Notes: generated by a model not told the origin, from the sequence alone. A DNA stretch of 35,274 nucleotides from Welwitschia mirabilis (GCA_051453625.1 JBOZIK010000001.1:97530159-97565432); one strand, 5' to 3'; positions 1 to 9,522 are shown, counted from the first letter of the stretch. Numbers and translations: made by a program.

Positions 1-306
1 AAGTCTGTGATCTGTCGAATAAGGGTTGTTGTCCTGACTGTCGTCTGGACGACGTAGGAGACGACAGTCTTCTAGTTGTCTTTTGTCAGTTAGATATCTG
101 GTTGTTTGCTAGAATAATTATCTGAAAATATAATTTATCCATAACTGTACGAAATCATCGTGAATTTATATGATAAACTGCGTGTTTTCGTCTTGTGCTC
201 CTTGAATGTCAATAGTCATAGAAACTGAGCATTTATCTGTTAGTTTATCTGCAAAACGACTCAAAATACACTATCAAATACACTTAAGTTAGTGGCTCAA
301 CAATCA
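1..306. other. Unassigned CpG-retaining sequence at left edge
   Basis: No coding potential was found. The first 270 bases hold roughly ten CpG sites, while most of the window has almost none. A perfect 8-bp inverted repeat, CTGTCGTC (38-45) and GACGACAG (60-67), encloses a 14-base loop. The phrase around it (GTTGTCCT ... GTAGGAGACGACAG) resembles a module in the Athila-like LTR near 29468-29508. This may be the end of a young LTR entering from outside the window, but no terminal motif or primer site proves it. The right boundary, between about 300 and 365, is approximate. Confidence 0.35.
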
Positions 307-364
307 TAATACTTTAGTCTTAAATAACAATAGAAAGTAATAACTCCTAAGTACTTAAGATTTA

Positions 365-1080
365 TGAAATTAAAATATTAAGTAATGAAGAAAATTTTAG
401 TAGAATAACTACAAGGTAATTTGCAAATATATGGACTTAAATTTATTAAAGATAAGAAGAAAGGTATTACTTTAAAATGTGTGTAGGAAGACTACAGATG
501 TAAAAGATTAGATAAGGATTTGGATGATGATGAAGTGGCTCTTCTAGCCAGAAGATTTATAAAGTTTCTACATAAAAAGAAAAAGAAAGAAGAATCAAGT
601 AGAAACTCAAAAATAAGTCATATAAAACACAAAAAAAAAGTAAGAAAAAGGTAAAGCAATCCATTGCTACTCATACAAAGCATTTGGTCATATAGAAAAT
701 GAGTGTCTTAACACAAGAAGAGATCATATGAAAACAAAGAATCCTTCTTTTATTGCTACATGAAATAATGAGGATGATGATAATGACAACGATTTAGGTG
801 AAAAGTTAGGCAAAGATAGAAGGATTTTTTTCATGGCGATTGTGCCTTCCCTTAAAAATGTACCTAGCACATTAGAACCTAATGATTGGACATGGTCAAT
901 GAAGCAAAGAATGAGTTAGAAGATACATGTCAAGAGCTATATAATAAATGTAAAAAGCTAAATAAATGGATAAACAATATGATCAAAGTAGTGAAGACTC
1001 TTACCAAAGAAAAAGAGGAAATGGAAATTAAATACAATCTGCTAAAATCTGACAATAAAAATCTATTGTCATAGGTAAAA
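365..1080 (+). pseudogene. Copia (Maximus-like) gag C-terminal remnant
   Basis: Gag is the capsid/nucleocapsid protein of the retroelement particle. Bases 420-485 encode a lysine-rich stretch ending in KKGITLKC, which also occurs in the minus-strand gag at 15840-15900. A zinc knuckle is readable at 665-706 as C-x2-Y-x4-H-x4-C, so the second cysteine of the CCHC box has become tyrosine. A linker with the phrase NPSFIATW follows, shared with the minus copy. Bases 886-1074 are an open frame of 62 residues rich in Glu, Lys and Leu, reading as a coiled coil (MDMVNEAKNELEDTCQEL at its start). In-frame stops and frameshifts break the remainder. The N-terminal two thirds of gag are missing. Confidence 0.8.
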
Positions 1081-1429
1081 ATCTATTCTTCTTTGTAAAT
1101 AAATTTTTTTATGGTTCTTCTAAATTGGAATAGATGCTTAGAGTGTGGAAACCTACTGAAGATAGATTAGGTATTGGGTTTAGTTTACAAAGTCCATAAA
1201 AATAGGTAAACAGGTAATGTAAGTATATTTCTAAAATTTTATGTAACTTTTATAGTAAAATTGGTCATTCAAAGATATTTTTCAAGATTAGATAATTAAT
1301 GCTTTTCTCATATTTTGTAAATTATTTACCATTTAAATTCATTTCTAAAAAAAATGTATCACCTAAGTCTAACAATACTAAATGGGTAAGAGCTAATAAT
1401 CTCGAAAATTTTCTGTCATAGATAGCTCT

Positions 1430-1905
1430 CAAAGGATCAACTACAAATAGTTGGTACCTAGACAGTGGATGCTTAAGGCATATGACTGGAGAAAGATCAA
1501 AACTTTTAACATCTAAGGAGTATCAATAGGGGAGAGCTTATTTTTGAAAATAATAAAAAGGTAAAGATAGAAGGTACAACATGCATCAAAGGAGTTAAGT
1601 ACCTAAACTTAATGATGTGCTTTATGTAAATGGTTTGAGACATAATTTATTTAGTATTAATCAATTACATAAAAAAGGTTATAAAGTAATTTTTAGAAAA
1701 TAAAAATGTAAAATTATAGATGTAAAAATGAATGATGAGATTCTTACCGCTAAACAAGTAGATAATATCTATAGAATAGATATTTGTTTGATTAATCAAT
1801 TAAGTTATACAAACTACAATATGAAAAATAGAAAAATTAGCTTAAATTTTAAGAAATCTAAATGCTTTCTGGAAAACTCTAAAGTAACACCTTGCTTCTA
1901 GAATT
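1430..1905 (+). pseudogene. Copia (Maximus-like) protease and start of GAG-preINT, broken
   Basis: The protease is the aspartic peptidase that cuts the retroelement polyprotein. The active-site phrase WYLDSGCLRHMTGERSK begins at 1452, and the catalytic D-S-G triplet is intact at 1461-1469. Downstream, VLYVNGLRHNLFSINQL (about 1615-1665) matches the conserved copia phrase near the end of the protease. NDEILTAKQVDNIYRID (about 1729-1780) is the opening of the GAG-preINT linker. Several stops and frameshifts lie between these phrases. The zinc-binding and catalytic integrase domains never follow. Similarity to the minus copy continues past 1905 into non-pol sequence, so the pol deletion falls at about 1790-1930. 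Confidence 0.85.
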
Positions 1906-1929
1906 TACTTATTAATCACAAAAATGAAC

Positions 1930-2230
1930 TAAGGGTTTACTCATCCTCCTATAGCTAATTTCATAAAAATCAACCAAACGTGGACAATCGAGTGGTCTAA
2001 AATCCCAGTTGCCCAGATCCCTTTCTGTACTGTAGGCTTGCATCTTAATGGGTTAACTAAAATCTTGACTAGTTGACCAAATCTGGTGGATCATAGTGTG
2101 GAAGTACTATCAGTGGATCTGATTTCTTTCTTCATTTCTCCTTATTCTACCCTATCTATAAAATAAAAAGGCCCTTAAATCAATTTTCTTATGTTCTAGA
2201 CTTCTCTATCTTTCAGATCTAGAGTTTTTC
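1930..2230 (+). promoter_or_regulatory. U3-like internal promoter candidate upstream of the aORF
   Basis: The segment contains phrases like those in the element's own LTR (GGTTAACTAAAATCTTGACT, TAGTTGACCAAATCTGG), then TATAAAATAA at 2157-2166, about 145 bases before the aORF start at 2302. The minus-strand element has the same arrangement (TATA at 14134-14141, about 137 bases before its aORF). A conserved TATA box at conserved spacing in two diverged copies supports a real promoter; transcription is inferred. A pyrimidine-rich leader lies between TATA box and start codon. Confidence 0.55.
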
Positions 2231-2858
2231 TTTCTAGATCGAAAGCTTTTCTCTTAGATCTAGTGTCTTTTTTTAGATTTCTTACTTTCAAAGTCTTAGA
2301 AATGGCTAAAAGCCCATCAAGGAGGAGAGTTAAGAAAGCTTTGTTAAGGGATCCTGCGCTTTTCTATTATGGGATGTGTGAGGAAAACATTGACAAGTTT
2401 TTAGAGAAGTTTGAGAAGAAGCTAGTGTGTCAAGAATGGTTTGTGATAACCTCAGAGCTTAGACAGCTTAGATATGTTATTCAACTCTTGAGAAATTAGG
2501 ATCTTGAGTTTTTTCTAGACATTTCTAGCTTTGCTTATTCATTTCTTACTTACATGTTTTATTTTAATGATTCTTATGATCGTGAATCGGGAACTCTTGA
2601 AACCCTTGTATTGGGGAAGCATCTAAGAGTTACCACAAATCTTATTTCTGGTCTGATTAATCTTTCAAAAGGTATCTACGATGAGTTTTAGCCTCTTTGA
2701 GATACCATGGAAGACAAGCCTATAGTTATTAGGGAGATCTGTGGTAAAGTTCACTCTTGGAAACACACTCTCTCCATTTCTTTGTTAACACCAAAGTACT
2801 ATTTTATTCACTTGATTTTCACTTATAATTTCTTACCTTTAGTTGGACATCGTGATGA

Positions 2859-3140
2859 CGCCTCCTGTTATAGAGTCTATTTAGTACATTTGGTAGGGAT
2901 TGAGCATTCTATTGGTACTCTTACCATTATACTGAAGAATATGGTCTCATAGTTGGAGTATCATAAGACTAAGGCATTACCCTACTCTATGCTTATGATA
3001 AGCTTGTGCCATCATTTTCATGTAACCTTTCATCTGAAACTGAAAACCCTTCAGCCTATACACCCATTAGATGTGTAACCTTATCTCGTATGCACATTTT
3101 TCTCCCCTTTAAGAAATCCTCAAAATCTCCCTCTCTAAAG
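2859..3140 (+). repeat. Direct duplicate, copy 1 (left of N gap)
   Basis: This 282-base stretch of aORF (GAGCATTCTATTGGTACTC ... CTCTCTAAAG) matches 3241-3522 on the other side of the gap over its full length, at roughly three quarters identity by eye. Both ends of the pair coincide with the gap edges. Confidence 0.75.
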
Positions 3141-3240
3141 NNNNNNNNNNNNNNNNNNNNNNNNNNNNNNNNNNNNNNNNNNNNNNNNNNNNNNNNNNNN
3201 NNNNNNNNNNNNNNNNNNNNNNNNNNNNNNNNNNNNNNNN
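3141..3240. other. Assembly gap, 100 N
   Basis: Exactly 100 unknown bases, the usual placeholder for a gap of unknown size. It lies between two copies of the same aORF segment. Confidence 0.98.
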
Positions 3241-3522
3241 TCCTCTATATATAAAGCCTATCTGATGTATCTAATAGGCACAGAGCATTCTATTAATGCT
3301 CCTACCATTATACTGGAGAATATGTTCTCTTAGTTAAAGTATTATAGGACTAGGTCCTTATCCTATTCTATTCTTATCACAAATTTGTGCCATCATTTTT
3401 ATGTAACCCTTTATTCAAAACTGAAAACCCTCTAATCCATGGCACATATTAGGCATCAAAATTTATCTCATATGTATATCTTTTTGCCTTTCAATAAATT
3501 TTCAAAGTCATCCTCTTCAAAG
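3241..3522 (+). repeat. Direct duplicate, copy 2 (right of N gap)
   Basis: Second copy of the 2859-3140 segment, starting at the gap edge. The aORF then continues past it to the acidic C-terminus (SSKKASPNETLSYLR, then an E/D-rich tail). Only one of the two copies can belong in a single uninterrupted aORF. Confidence 0.75.
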
Positions 3523-3726
3523 AAAGCTTCTCCTAATGAAACTCTTTCATATCTGAGATGGACTGATTCCTATACCAAACACATGAAAGAATAACTCATA
3601 GCAGCTGTGTATAACATTTCTAACATTTAAGCAGAGGCCACTAGCTCAACATGCATAGGAGAAGATGAAGAATATTTAGAAAAAGACTCTAAAGAGAAAG
3701 AAGAAGATGAGGAGGAATCTAATTAG

Positions 3727-4321
3727 AACTTTAAATTATGTTTTGCTTATGTGTTTTTATTCTCTCCTTTGTTATTAATGTTAAAAGGGGAAGAATTAGT
3801 TATTTGATGTTAGATGTTTACTTATGCATTTAGATGTAGCATGCTATTGATGAGTACTTTTATTTTGTAATGTTTTCATATGTTTAATGAAATTAACATG
3901 CACTTCATTTTTATGCTCTAAATTATCCTCATTTAGTATCTTAAATCTTTTTATGCTTGTGCAAATCATATGTGCTTAACATGTTTATTCAATGATAAAT
4001 TTTAATATCTTAAATGGTTATTTCTTAAATTCAAATATTGATATCAAATTTTGGAAATGAACTCTAAAATGTATCAACTCATTAATATGTTAAATGGTTT
4101 ATATGATCACATTATACTTTTTATAAAATTTGTGTTCTTAACCCTCTAAATGTGCATCTTAAGATTGTTTCATTTTGAGCACAAAATTTGATTATTTAAA
4201 TTTTCCTAACTTGGCTTTAAAAAGTGTAATATTATATTAAAAAATAATAGGAATTTTTTGAGGAAGATTTTTTCTAGATCCTAAATATTTTTACAACTAA
4301 GTATTATTTGCCATCAATGTT
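3727..4321 (+). other. Conserved non-coding 3' tail between aORF and PPT
   Basis: No open frame. The tail begins with a purine-rich PPT-like stretch (TTAAAAGGGGAAGAATTAG, 3781-3799) preceded by a TTTGTTATTAATG phrase. About 530 AT-rich bases follow. It has clear counterparts in the minus-strand element at 11028-11599 and 12400-12994, in the same place relative to aORF and LTR. Keeping an untranslated tail of this length in three diverged copies suggests an RNA-level role or simply common descent. Confidence 0.65.
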
Positions 4322-4331
4322 AAAGAGGGAG
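4322..4331 (+). promoter_or_regulatory. Polypurine tract of plus-strand Maximus-like element
   Basis: AAAGAGGGAGAG directly precedes the LTR start and follows the phrase CCATCAATGT. The minus-strand element has AAAGGAGAAGAT at the same place. It would prime plus-strand DNA synthesis. Confidence 0.65.
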
Positions 4332-5902
4332 AGTTAGATCATGTTTTACCAATTGATGTCAAACTAATTTTTTCTGTGTAGCAAATTTTTTGTATCTTAT
4401 GCAGAAGATGTTAGTTACTTACAAGTATAAAGATGAAATTAAAACCATCGAATTTTGAGTACTAGAAACCTATCAAGTTCATTTACCCTCTTGAGGAGTC
4501 AACTAAACTTTCAAGAGGTCGACCATACCTGAAGCAGACTCAGAAATTAAACTTAATTTATAGGTCAACTAGATTTTTGATGGGGTCTATCGGACCTGGA
4601 ATCTTAAGATCCAGTATCCCTAAACTAAATGGTAAGGAGTCAACTAAACATTAATTAGGTTGACTGGATTTATGGGCCTAGTAATAGTATCCCTAGACTA
4701 AATGACAAGGGGTTGACCAGACCTATGATGGGGTTGACTGGATTTGTGAACCCATGAATAGTACTCTTGAATCGATTGTCAATATATCAATCAAACCATT
4801 GAAGGGATCGACTAGACTTAAGTACTATGTAGCTAATACTCCTAACCTGATCATCATAAGATTGACTAGACACCTAAAAGAGTCATATGGACCTAATGTA
4901 GAAAATTGAAAAGACCTTTATCAGGACAAGCAAGTAACTAGATTTAATGATAAGTGACTAGATAAGGGTTAATGAGACCCAAATAGGATTGATGGAATGG
5001 GATTTGTAAGAAACTAGGTAACCAAAAAATTTTCTTAAGTGATTTATGTAAGTCGTAGTACCACATGGGGTTAATCAAATGTTTAAGGGGTCAACTAGAC
5101 GGAATGGAACTAAAATTTTCTATCCACTTTGTATCCATTATGTATCCATTATATAGCCATTTTCTAACCATTTATAGCCATTGGAAGAACATTTTTAAAT
5201 GTAATAAACCCTAAAAACATTCCCATATAAATTGTTAAGAGATAGATGACTAAAGAATCTTTTTGGATTTGATGAACTAGTACTAAAATCTTGTGATATT
5301 TACTATTGAGTCTTGGCATTTGTACTTCTAATCAAGGAAGATCTATTATTTGTATTATCTCTACATTCAAGGTTATATCTAGTGCTTCATCTATTGTACA
5401 TCTACAGGAGAAAAGCTTCATTAATCTATTGTATCAAGAACAAATAATATCTATATATCTTGGCATCATTGCATTACTATTCTATATTGTAAAAGGTTGA
5501 GGCTAAGCCTTCAAAAGTCTATTCAAAAGTTTAGACTAAGCCTTGAAAAATCCATTCAAATATTGAGACTAAGCCTAAAAAAGTGCATTTTTAAAGGTTA
5601 TAGGTAAATCTAGAATACCTAGTGAAGTAATGAAGATCCAAATCAAGCTTGGTGATAAGTTAATCATCGAGAGTGGAGTAGTAAATTTCTTAAATTACTA
5701 TAAACCCTAAGTGCATCTATTTGATATTTTGTGCTTTTAGTTAGTTATTTTATTTACTTCTGTTAGCTTTTATTTTTATGCACATTTTAAATCAGTGAAT
5801 TATCTTATACAAGTTTTTAATATATCTTTGATTTATTTAGAATACTTTATGCTTATTTTTAAGAACCTATTCATCCCCCTTATAGAGTTCTCGATTCTAT
5901 CA
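4332..5902 (+). repeat. LTR of plus-strand Maximus-like element (3' LTR)
   Basis: The boundaries were set by alignment with the two LTRs of the minus-strand element. The start is (T)GTTAGATCATG, with the terminal TG decayed to AG, and the end is GTTCTCGATTCTATCA. The length is 1571 bases, against 1489 and 1536 for the others. The U3 part (about 4480-5110) carries many copies of a GGTCGACC/GGTCAACT/GGTTGACT module. A TATA-like CATTATATAGCC lies near 5146-5157. The short open frame at 5306-5500 lies in R/U5 and is not a gene. The matching 5' LTR is not in the window. Confidence 0.8.
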
Positions 5903-6669
5903 AACATGTATCAAGCACCCTGAGGTCCATATGTCCAAGTATGTCTTGGTAATCAAGGGTATATTAAATGAAGGCTAGAAGAACAGTGGTAGGATCTACT
6001 TAGGTTTCATTACTAAGTTGACAAAGAGTCAAAAGTATAATTAAATTTTAAATTTTACTAAGTTTAAGGTATAAATATATTACCAGAATTTCATGGTACT
6101 CTTCTTTAAGGAGGGTATATAGCTAAGGTAATCAAAATTAGTCAATGACTTAGATGTCCTAGATTTGGAAGTAGTCTCTAAAATTGATAAATCTGCATTT
6201 TCATCACTTAATAATCAAATTAGACCACTTTAAATTAAAAATTACCTTATTCACATTAAGAACTATTTAATAAAATACCTTGTTTATTCTCATGTACATA
6301 GATTTTTATTACTTAGGGAGGATTTTTATTGGTTATCACACATTGTGAATTAGATAGATCACTTAAACTTTTATGATTGATTCCCTTTCATTGTAACAAT
6401 AGCTCTCTGTCATAACTTTATGTTATTTATTACATTATAACTTAGATAGATTACTTGAACTTGTGGATAAGAGCAAGATCCCTTTTTAGGTGATTATACC
6501 ATTATCTTTAATTTTTCTAGTTTTTTCTCTTTTTAGGTTTTGATGATTTTTCTTTATGTATCAGATAGATCTTTTTTTTATTGGTGAATATTAGTAAGAT
6601 CCCTCTATAATTTGACTTTATCTCATGACTTGTCAAACCTTCTCTTGCTCTTTTTTTTGAACATCTATC
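5903..6669. other. Unassigned spacer between Maximus-like LTR and copia gag
   Basis: No convincing coding sequence. A phrase of about 25 bases centred on TTAGATAGAT(C/T)ACTT recurs at about 6350 and 6443. GGTATAAATATA at 6069-6080 could be a TATA box. The position, immediately before the copia gag, makes this the likely place for that element's 5' LTR and PBS, but I cannot find a terminal TG/CA pair or a primer-binding site. Confidence 0.35.
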
Positions 6670-7690
6670 ATGACTACTTTATTAAAAGATAGATTTTAGA
6701 TTTTATCAGACAATTTCACATCCCTATTAACTACTAAAATAATGGACAACCTTAAAGTTATCTTACATGATGATCAGAGTTGGGAGGATTGAAAAGAGGA
6801 TTTCATGTATACGATGCTCATTTATGAACTTGATGAAGGTTTTTTTAAAAAAGCACATGTTTCTTTTTAGAATTCAAATGAAGAAAATGCATGACAATCC
6901 ATTAATTTCAAGCTCATAGAGATAATTTAAAAATTAGTAACCGCTTTATTTAAAAATTTGGTTAATAGAATCAAATTTGATTATACTAATATTATATCTT
7001 GAGCAATACATTTTATGTAAAGAATGATCTAGAATTGATCAATCTCATCACGAGAATAAACAACCTTAATTATGAAAGGGGTAACACATATCAACTCATA
7101 GCTCAGATAATAAATATTAAAGTAAAGATTACTAAGCTATATCCAATAAATAAAGTTGACATTCATTTCATTAACTTGATTCATTGTTGTTTGGAGGACC
7201 CATCTCTTCGTAGCTACATTCTGTCTCTTCATAGAAGTAACTACCTAATATAAATTTTGATATGCTCAATAAAGATCTTATTATTGTAAAAACATAATTT
7301 AACTTTACAGCTCCTTATCCTTTAATGCAACATTCAAAGTTTCTCATTCTCATAAATCTCCTCATCAACATAAGTATTTTTCTAGTAACTCTTATCCCCA
7401 AATGCATTATATCATGAAAAAGGTAAGGCTCCTCGAAAGTAGCTAATTAAGCCATATAATTAGTCTTATCTAAATAAGAATTAAGTTTAGCATACTTCTA
7501 TTCTAAAGAAAAATAAATATTAGTGCTTATGATGTAAAAGACAAGATCATACCACGAACTTCTAGCAAATACCATGGGATAAGATGAAAAATATACCTAA
7601 GGTTGATGTAGTTGCTAAAGAATAAGAATCCCTTGATAATGAAAATTTTGAGTCAAATATAATATTTAATAACTCTAGCTTTATGGATAT
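6670..7690 (+). pseudogene. Copia gag remnant
   Basis: Gag forms the cytoplasmic virus-like particle. The region opens with a degenerate reading of the usual start (ILSDNFTSLLTTKIMDNL, then SWEDWKEDF with the second W now a stop). The 84-residue open frame at 6999-7253 includes LIAQIINIKVKITKLYPINK and CLEDPSLRSYILSLHRSN, which fit the conserved copia gag passage in which a short helix is followed by an L-P-x-S/Y motif. Frameshifts and stops separate the pieces. I do not see a clear CCHC zinc knuckle. Confidence 0.6.
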
Positions 7691-7699
7691 GAGTAAGTA

Positions 7700-7960
7700 C
7701 ATAACTCATGATGAGACATGGATTCTTGACATAAGTGCTACTGATCACATGACTTACTGGCATGATTACTTTGATGACTTCATTAAAGCAATAGGTTAGG
7801 TTTATTTGATAGATAGAACTTTGATTTTAATGAAAGTATATGATTCAGTTACCCTTAACTTAGCATCACTTTCTCTAATGTGACTCTTTCTAATGTTCTA
7901 TATGTGCCTTATTTGAGGTTGTATCTTCTATTACTTTTCATCTTGAGATAAGAAGATCAT
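7700..7960 (+). pseudogene. Copia protease remnant
   Basis: The phrase WILDISATDHMTYWHDYF begins at 7719 and aligns with the copia aspartic protease site W-x-x-D-S-G-A-T-D-H-M-T. The catalytic Asp remains, but the following Ser-Gly has become Ile-Ser, so the enzyme would be inactive. Downstream, V-L-Y-V-P-type residues are readable (FYMCLI region, about 7895-7915), although in a different frame. Multiple stops follow. Confidence 0.75.
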
Positions 7961-8094
7961 TTAATCTCTATGACGAAGTACTTAGTGGACATTCTTAATT
8001 GCAATCAACAAATAGTTATGAGAGGCTACATGGATGGAAAGCTTATTCAAATTTAATATTATGTTAAAATATAAGATATCACTTATATAATTTT

Positions 8095-9050
8095 GCAAAA
8101 CAAGATCTCTTCCTTACTACAGTGGCATGCTCGAGTAGGAGATCCCATAGCTTGCATGATGAATACGATGCATGAGAATGAACACTAGCTTCTTCCATCC
8201 ATTCCATGGGATTTTCCTCAGTGTGAAACATGTATAATGTAAAAATAAACTAGATAATGTTTTGCATGAAGTAAGTGGCATATTGATCTAAAGTTTCTAC
8301 TTATTCATAGTGATATATGTGGATCTATGCTAGTTTCTAGTCTTCATGACTTTCATTATTTTATATCTTTTATTGATTATTATTCTTGAATGACATGGGT
8401 ACCTTTTATTAATTTCAAATCTCAAATCTTGTAAAATTCCAAGAAGTTAAAATAAAAGTGGAAAAGTAAGCCAATTATTAGATTAAGAGTTTTTACTTAG
8501 ATAATGATGGTGAATATAATCTACTGAGTTTTAGGACTTTCTCACTTCTGAAGGAATTTTTCATTTGAAGACCTACCCTAAAATACCTCAACAAATGGCA
8601 TCATCGAGTAACTTAATCATATAAGAATGGATGTGATGCATTCCATGATGTATTTGAATGGCTGTAAAACTTATCTCTATAATGGAATGAAGCAATGAAT
8701 ACTAATGTGCATCTTAATAACTACATTAGTTGATATACTAAAAAAGGATCATCTCTATTTAAGAAGTGGTATAAGTACAAGTTGAGGTTACACTAATTTC
8801 ATGTATTTGGTTATAAATTCTACATCCATATTTAATGTAAACATCATGAAAAATTTAGAATACATGCTCATATTAGCATCTTTATGGGATATCTAACTGA
8901 CTAGTTAAGTTTATATTCTAAAGCATCATAAGAACATTGTTTCTTGTAACATCATCTTTTCAGAAACTTCGAACAATGATTCTTAGCTTGATCTTTTAAA
9001 GCTTCATATTTCCCTAATCTAGTAACCATCTTAGATGCTTAATAACCTAA
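8095..9050 (+). pseudogene. Copia integrase remnant with GAG-preINT
   Basis: Integrase would insert the cDNA into the genome. GAG-preINT and the zinc-binding part read LQWHARVGDP near 8120; the first His is kept and the second has become Asp. C-x2-C is reduced to CETC near 8226-8237. The first catalytic Asp is present in LLIHSDICGSM (about 8300-8332), followed by FISFIDYYS and MTWVPF. The second catalytic site, expected near 8495-8520, keeps the downstream N-x-G-E-Y codons but has lost the Ser-Asp codons through a small deletion. Later landmarks are HVFGYKFYIH (about 8798-8830) and FMGYLTD near 8884, matching the conserved C-terminal copia integrase phrases. Many stops are present. Confidence 0.8.
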
Positions 9051-9352
9051 AATTAAGGGGGAAGATGTAGTCACTAATTTTGCTCTAGTTTATTCTATTA
9101 GTATGGCTTTTTTGCAACCTATATGAATTAAGCAATTTAGTTCTTTAAGCATGTTAATCATGGTTCTAGTAATAATTCAATAGATTCTTTGACCAAAAAA
9201 GCTGAGACTACTAATATGTGACATTGAAGTATTTGGTTATTGTCTACTCTTTAAGATGTTCATAATGACGAAAAGGATAAAATTAAAATTAGACATGGCT
9301 TACATACATATCATGATGATGTTAATGATGATCTCCTTCTAACTTTTGATGG
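9051..9352 (+). other. Integrase-RT linker of copia element, no readable gene
   Basis: In copia elements a poorly conserved, Ser/Pro/Arg-rich linker separates integrase and RT. Here it has no open frame and no recognisable motif. Its identity comes only from position between the last integrase phrase and the first RT phrase. Confidence 0.5.
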
Positions 9353-9522
9353 TGAACCAACTTCATTCATAATTGCTATTCAACATAATCATTGAATAAA
9401 ATTCATGTAAGAAGAAAATGACAACCTTATTAAAAATGGTACTTGAGAGTTGGTAGACCTTACATTATAAAGCACTATGTTATCTAACAAATGCATCTTT
9501 GCAACAAATATTATGTTGATAA
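9353..9522 (+). pseudogene. Copia reverse transcriptase, N-terminal part (left of nested insertion)
   Basis: Readable pieces are EPTSFIIAIQHNH and then an E-E-N-D-N-L-I-K-N-G-T stretch, a stop, and ELVDL. These match the N-terminal copia RT consensus (M-x-x-E-x-x-x-L-x-x-N-x-T-W-x-L-V). The end reads N-K-C-I-F-A-T and, after a one-base frameshift, K-Y-Y-V-D before the nested element begins. The frame resumes at 18137. Stops replace the conserved Trp codons, as expected from G-to-A change. Confidence 0.75.
9518..9522. repeat. Target-site duplication, left copy (GATAA)
   Basis: GATAA precedes the minus-strand Maximus-like 3' LTR; AATAA follows its 5' LTR at 18132-18136. One transition separates them. 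Keeping a single copy makes the host read V-D-N-T-L-E, a good match to the conserved copia RT passage V-D-G-T-[VIL]-E, which supports these exact boundaries. Confidence 0.65.

Larger units (their letters stand above)
2302..3726 (+). pseudogene. Additional ORF (aORF) of Maximus-like element, putative plant transposon-associated protein, degenerate
   Basis: I chose the ATG at 2302 because it matches the minus-copy start at 13997; both open with a short leader and an arginine cluster (SRRRVK). Landmarks in order: LRDPALFYY, then NIDKFLEKFEKKLVCQEW; QLLRN followed by a stop where the minus copy also stops; SFAYSFLTYMFYFN; GKVHSWKHTLSISLLTPKYY; FIHLIFTYNFLPLVGHRDDA; TKALPYSMLM; and a strongly acidic tail ending at a TAG at 3724-3726. 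The middle resembles the plant transposon-associated domain common in retroelement-rich genomes, where a basic helix precedes an 'LPRxG' turn and a later 'LPYG' phrase. That family assignment is from memory and needs a profile search. Function is unknown. Stops, frameshifts and a 100-N gap break it. The ORF lies after the pol region in sense orientation, as extra ORFs do in SIRE/Maximus elements. Confidence 0.7.
365..5902 (+). mobile_element. Maximus/SIRE-like Ty1/copia element, 5'-truncated, pol-deleted, with aORF
   Basis: Order on the plus strand: gag C-terminal remnant, zinc knuckle, coiled coil, protease, short GAG-preINT remnant, U3-like promoter, additional ORF, 3' tail, polypurine tract and LTR. 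The whole has a close relative on the opposite strand at 9523-18131, which confirms the order. The 5' LTR, PBS and start of gag are missing; similarity to the minus copy starts at about 365. Integrase, RT and RNase H are absent, and the minus copy lacks them at the corresponding place. The Maximus/SIRE assignment rests on the gag and protease phrases, the extra ORF after pol and the PPT/LTR style. A 100-N gap (3141-3240) interrupts the aORF. Confidence 0.85.

Noticed and set aside
3006-3254. Open frame running through the N gap
   Set aside because: Its length is an artefact of translating unknown bases. The real aORF frame is different on each side. The same applies to the frames through 32164-32263.
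5306-5500. 64-residue open frame and the similar minus-strand frame at 9902-10090
   Set aside because: These are homologous parts of the Maximus-like LTR, but the third LTR lacks the frame, and LTR R/U5 is not expected to encode protein.
5930-5990. Possible host-gene exon (translation with VHMSKYVLVIKGIL)
   Set aside because: One short stretch without splice sites, start or continuation. Chance or an unassigned repeat is more likely.
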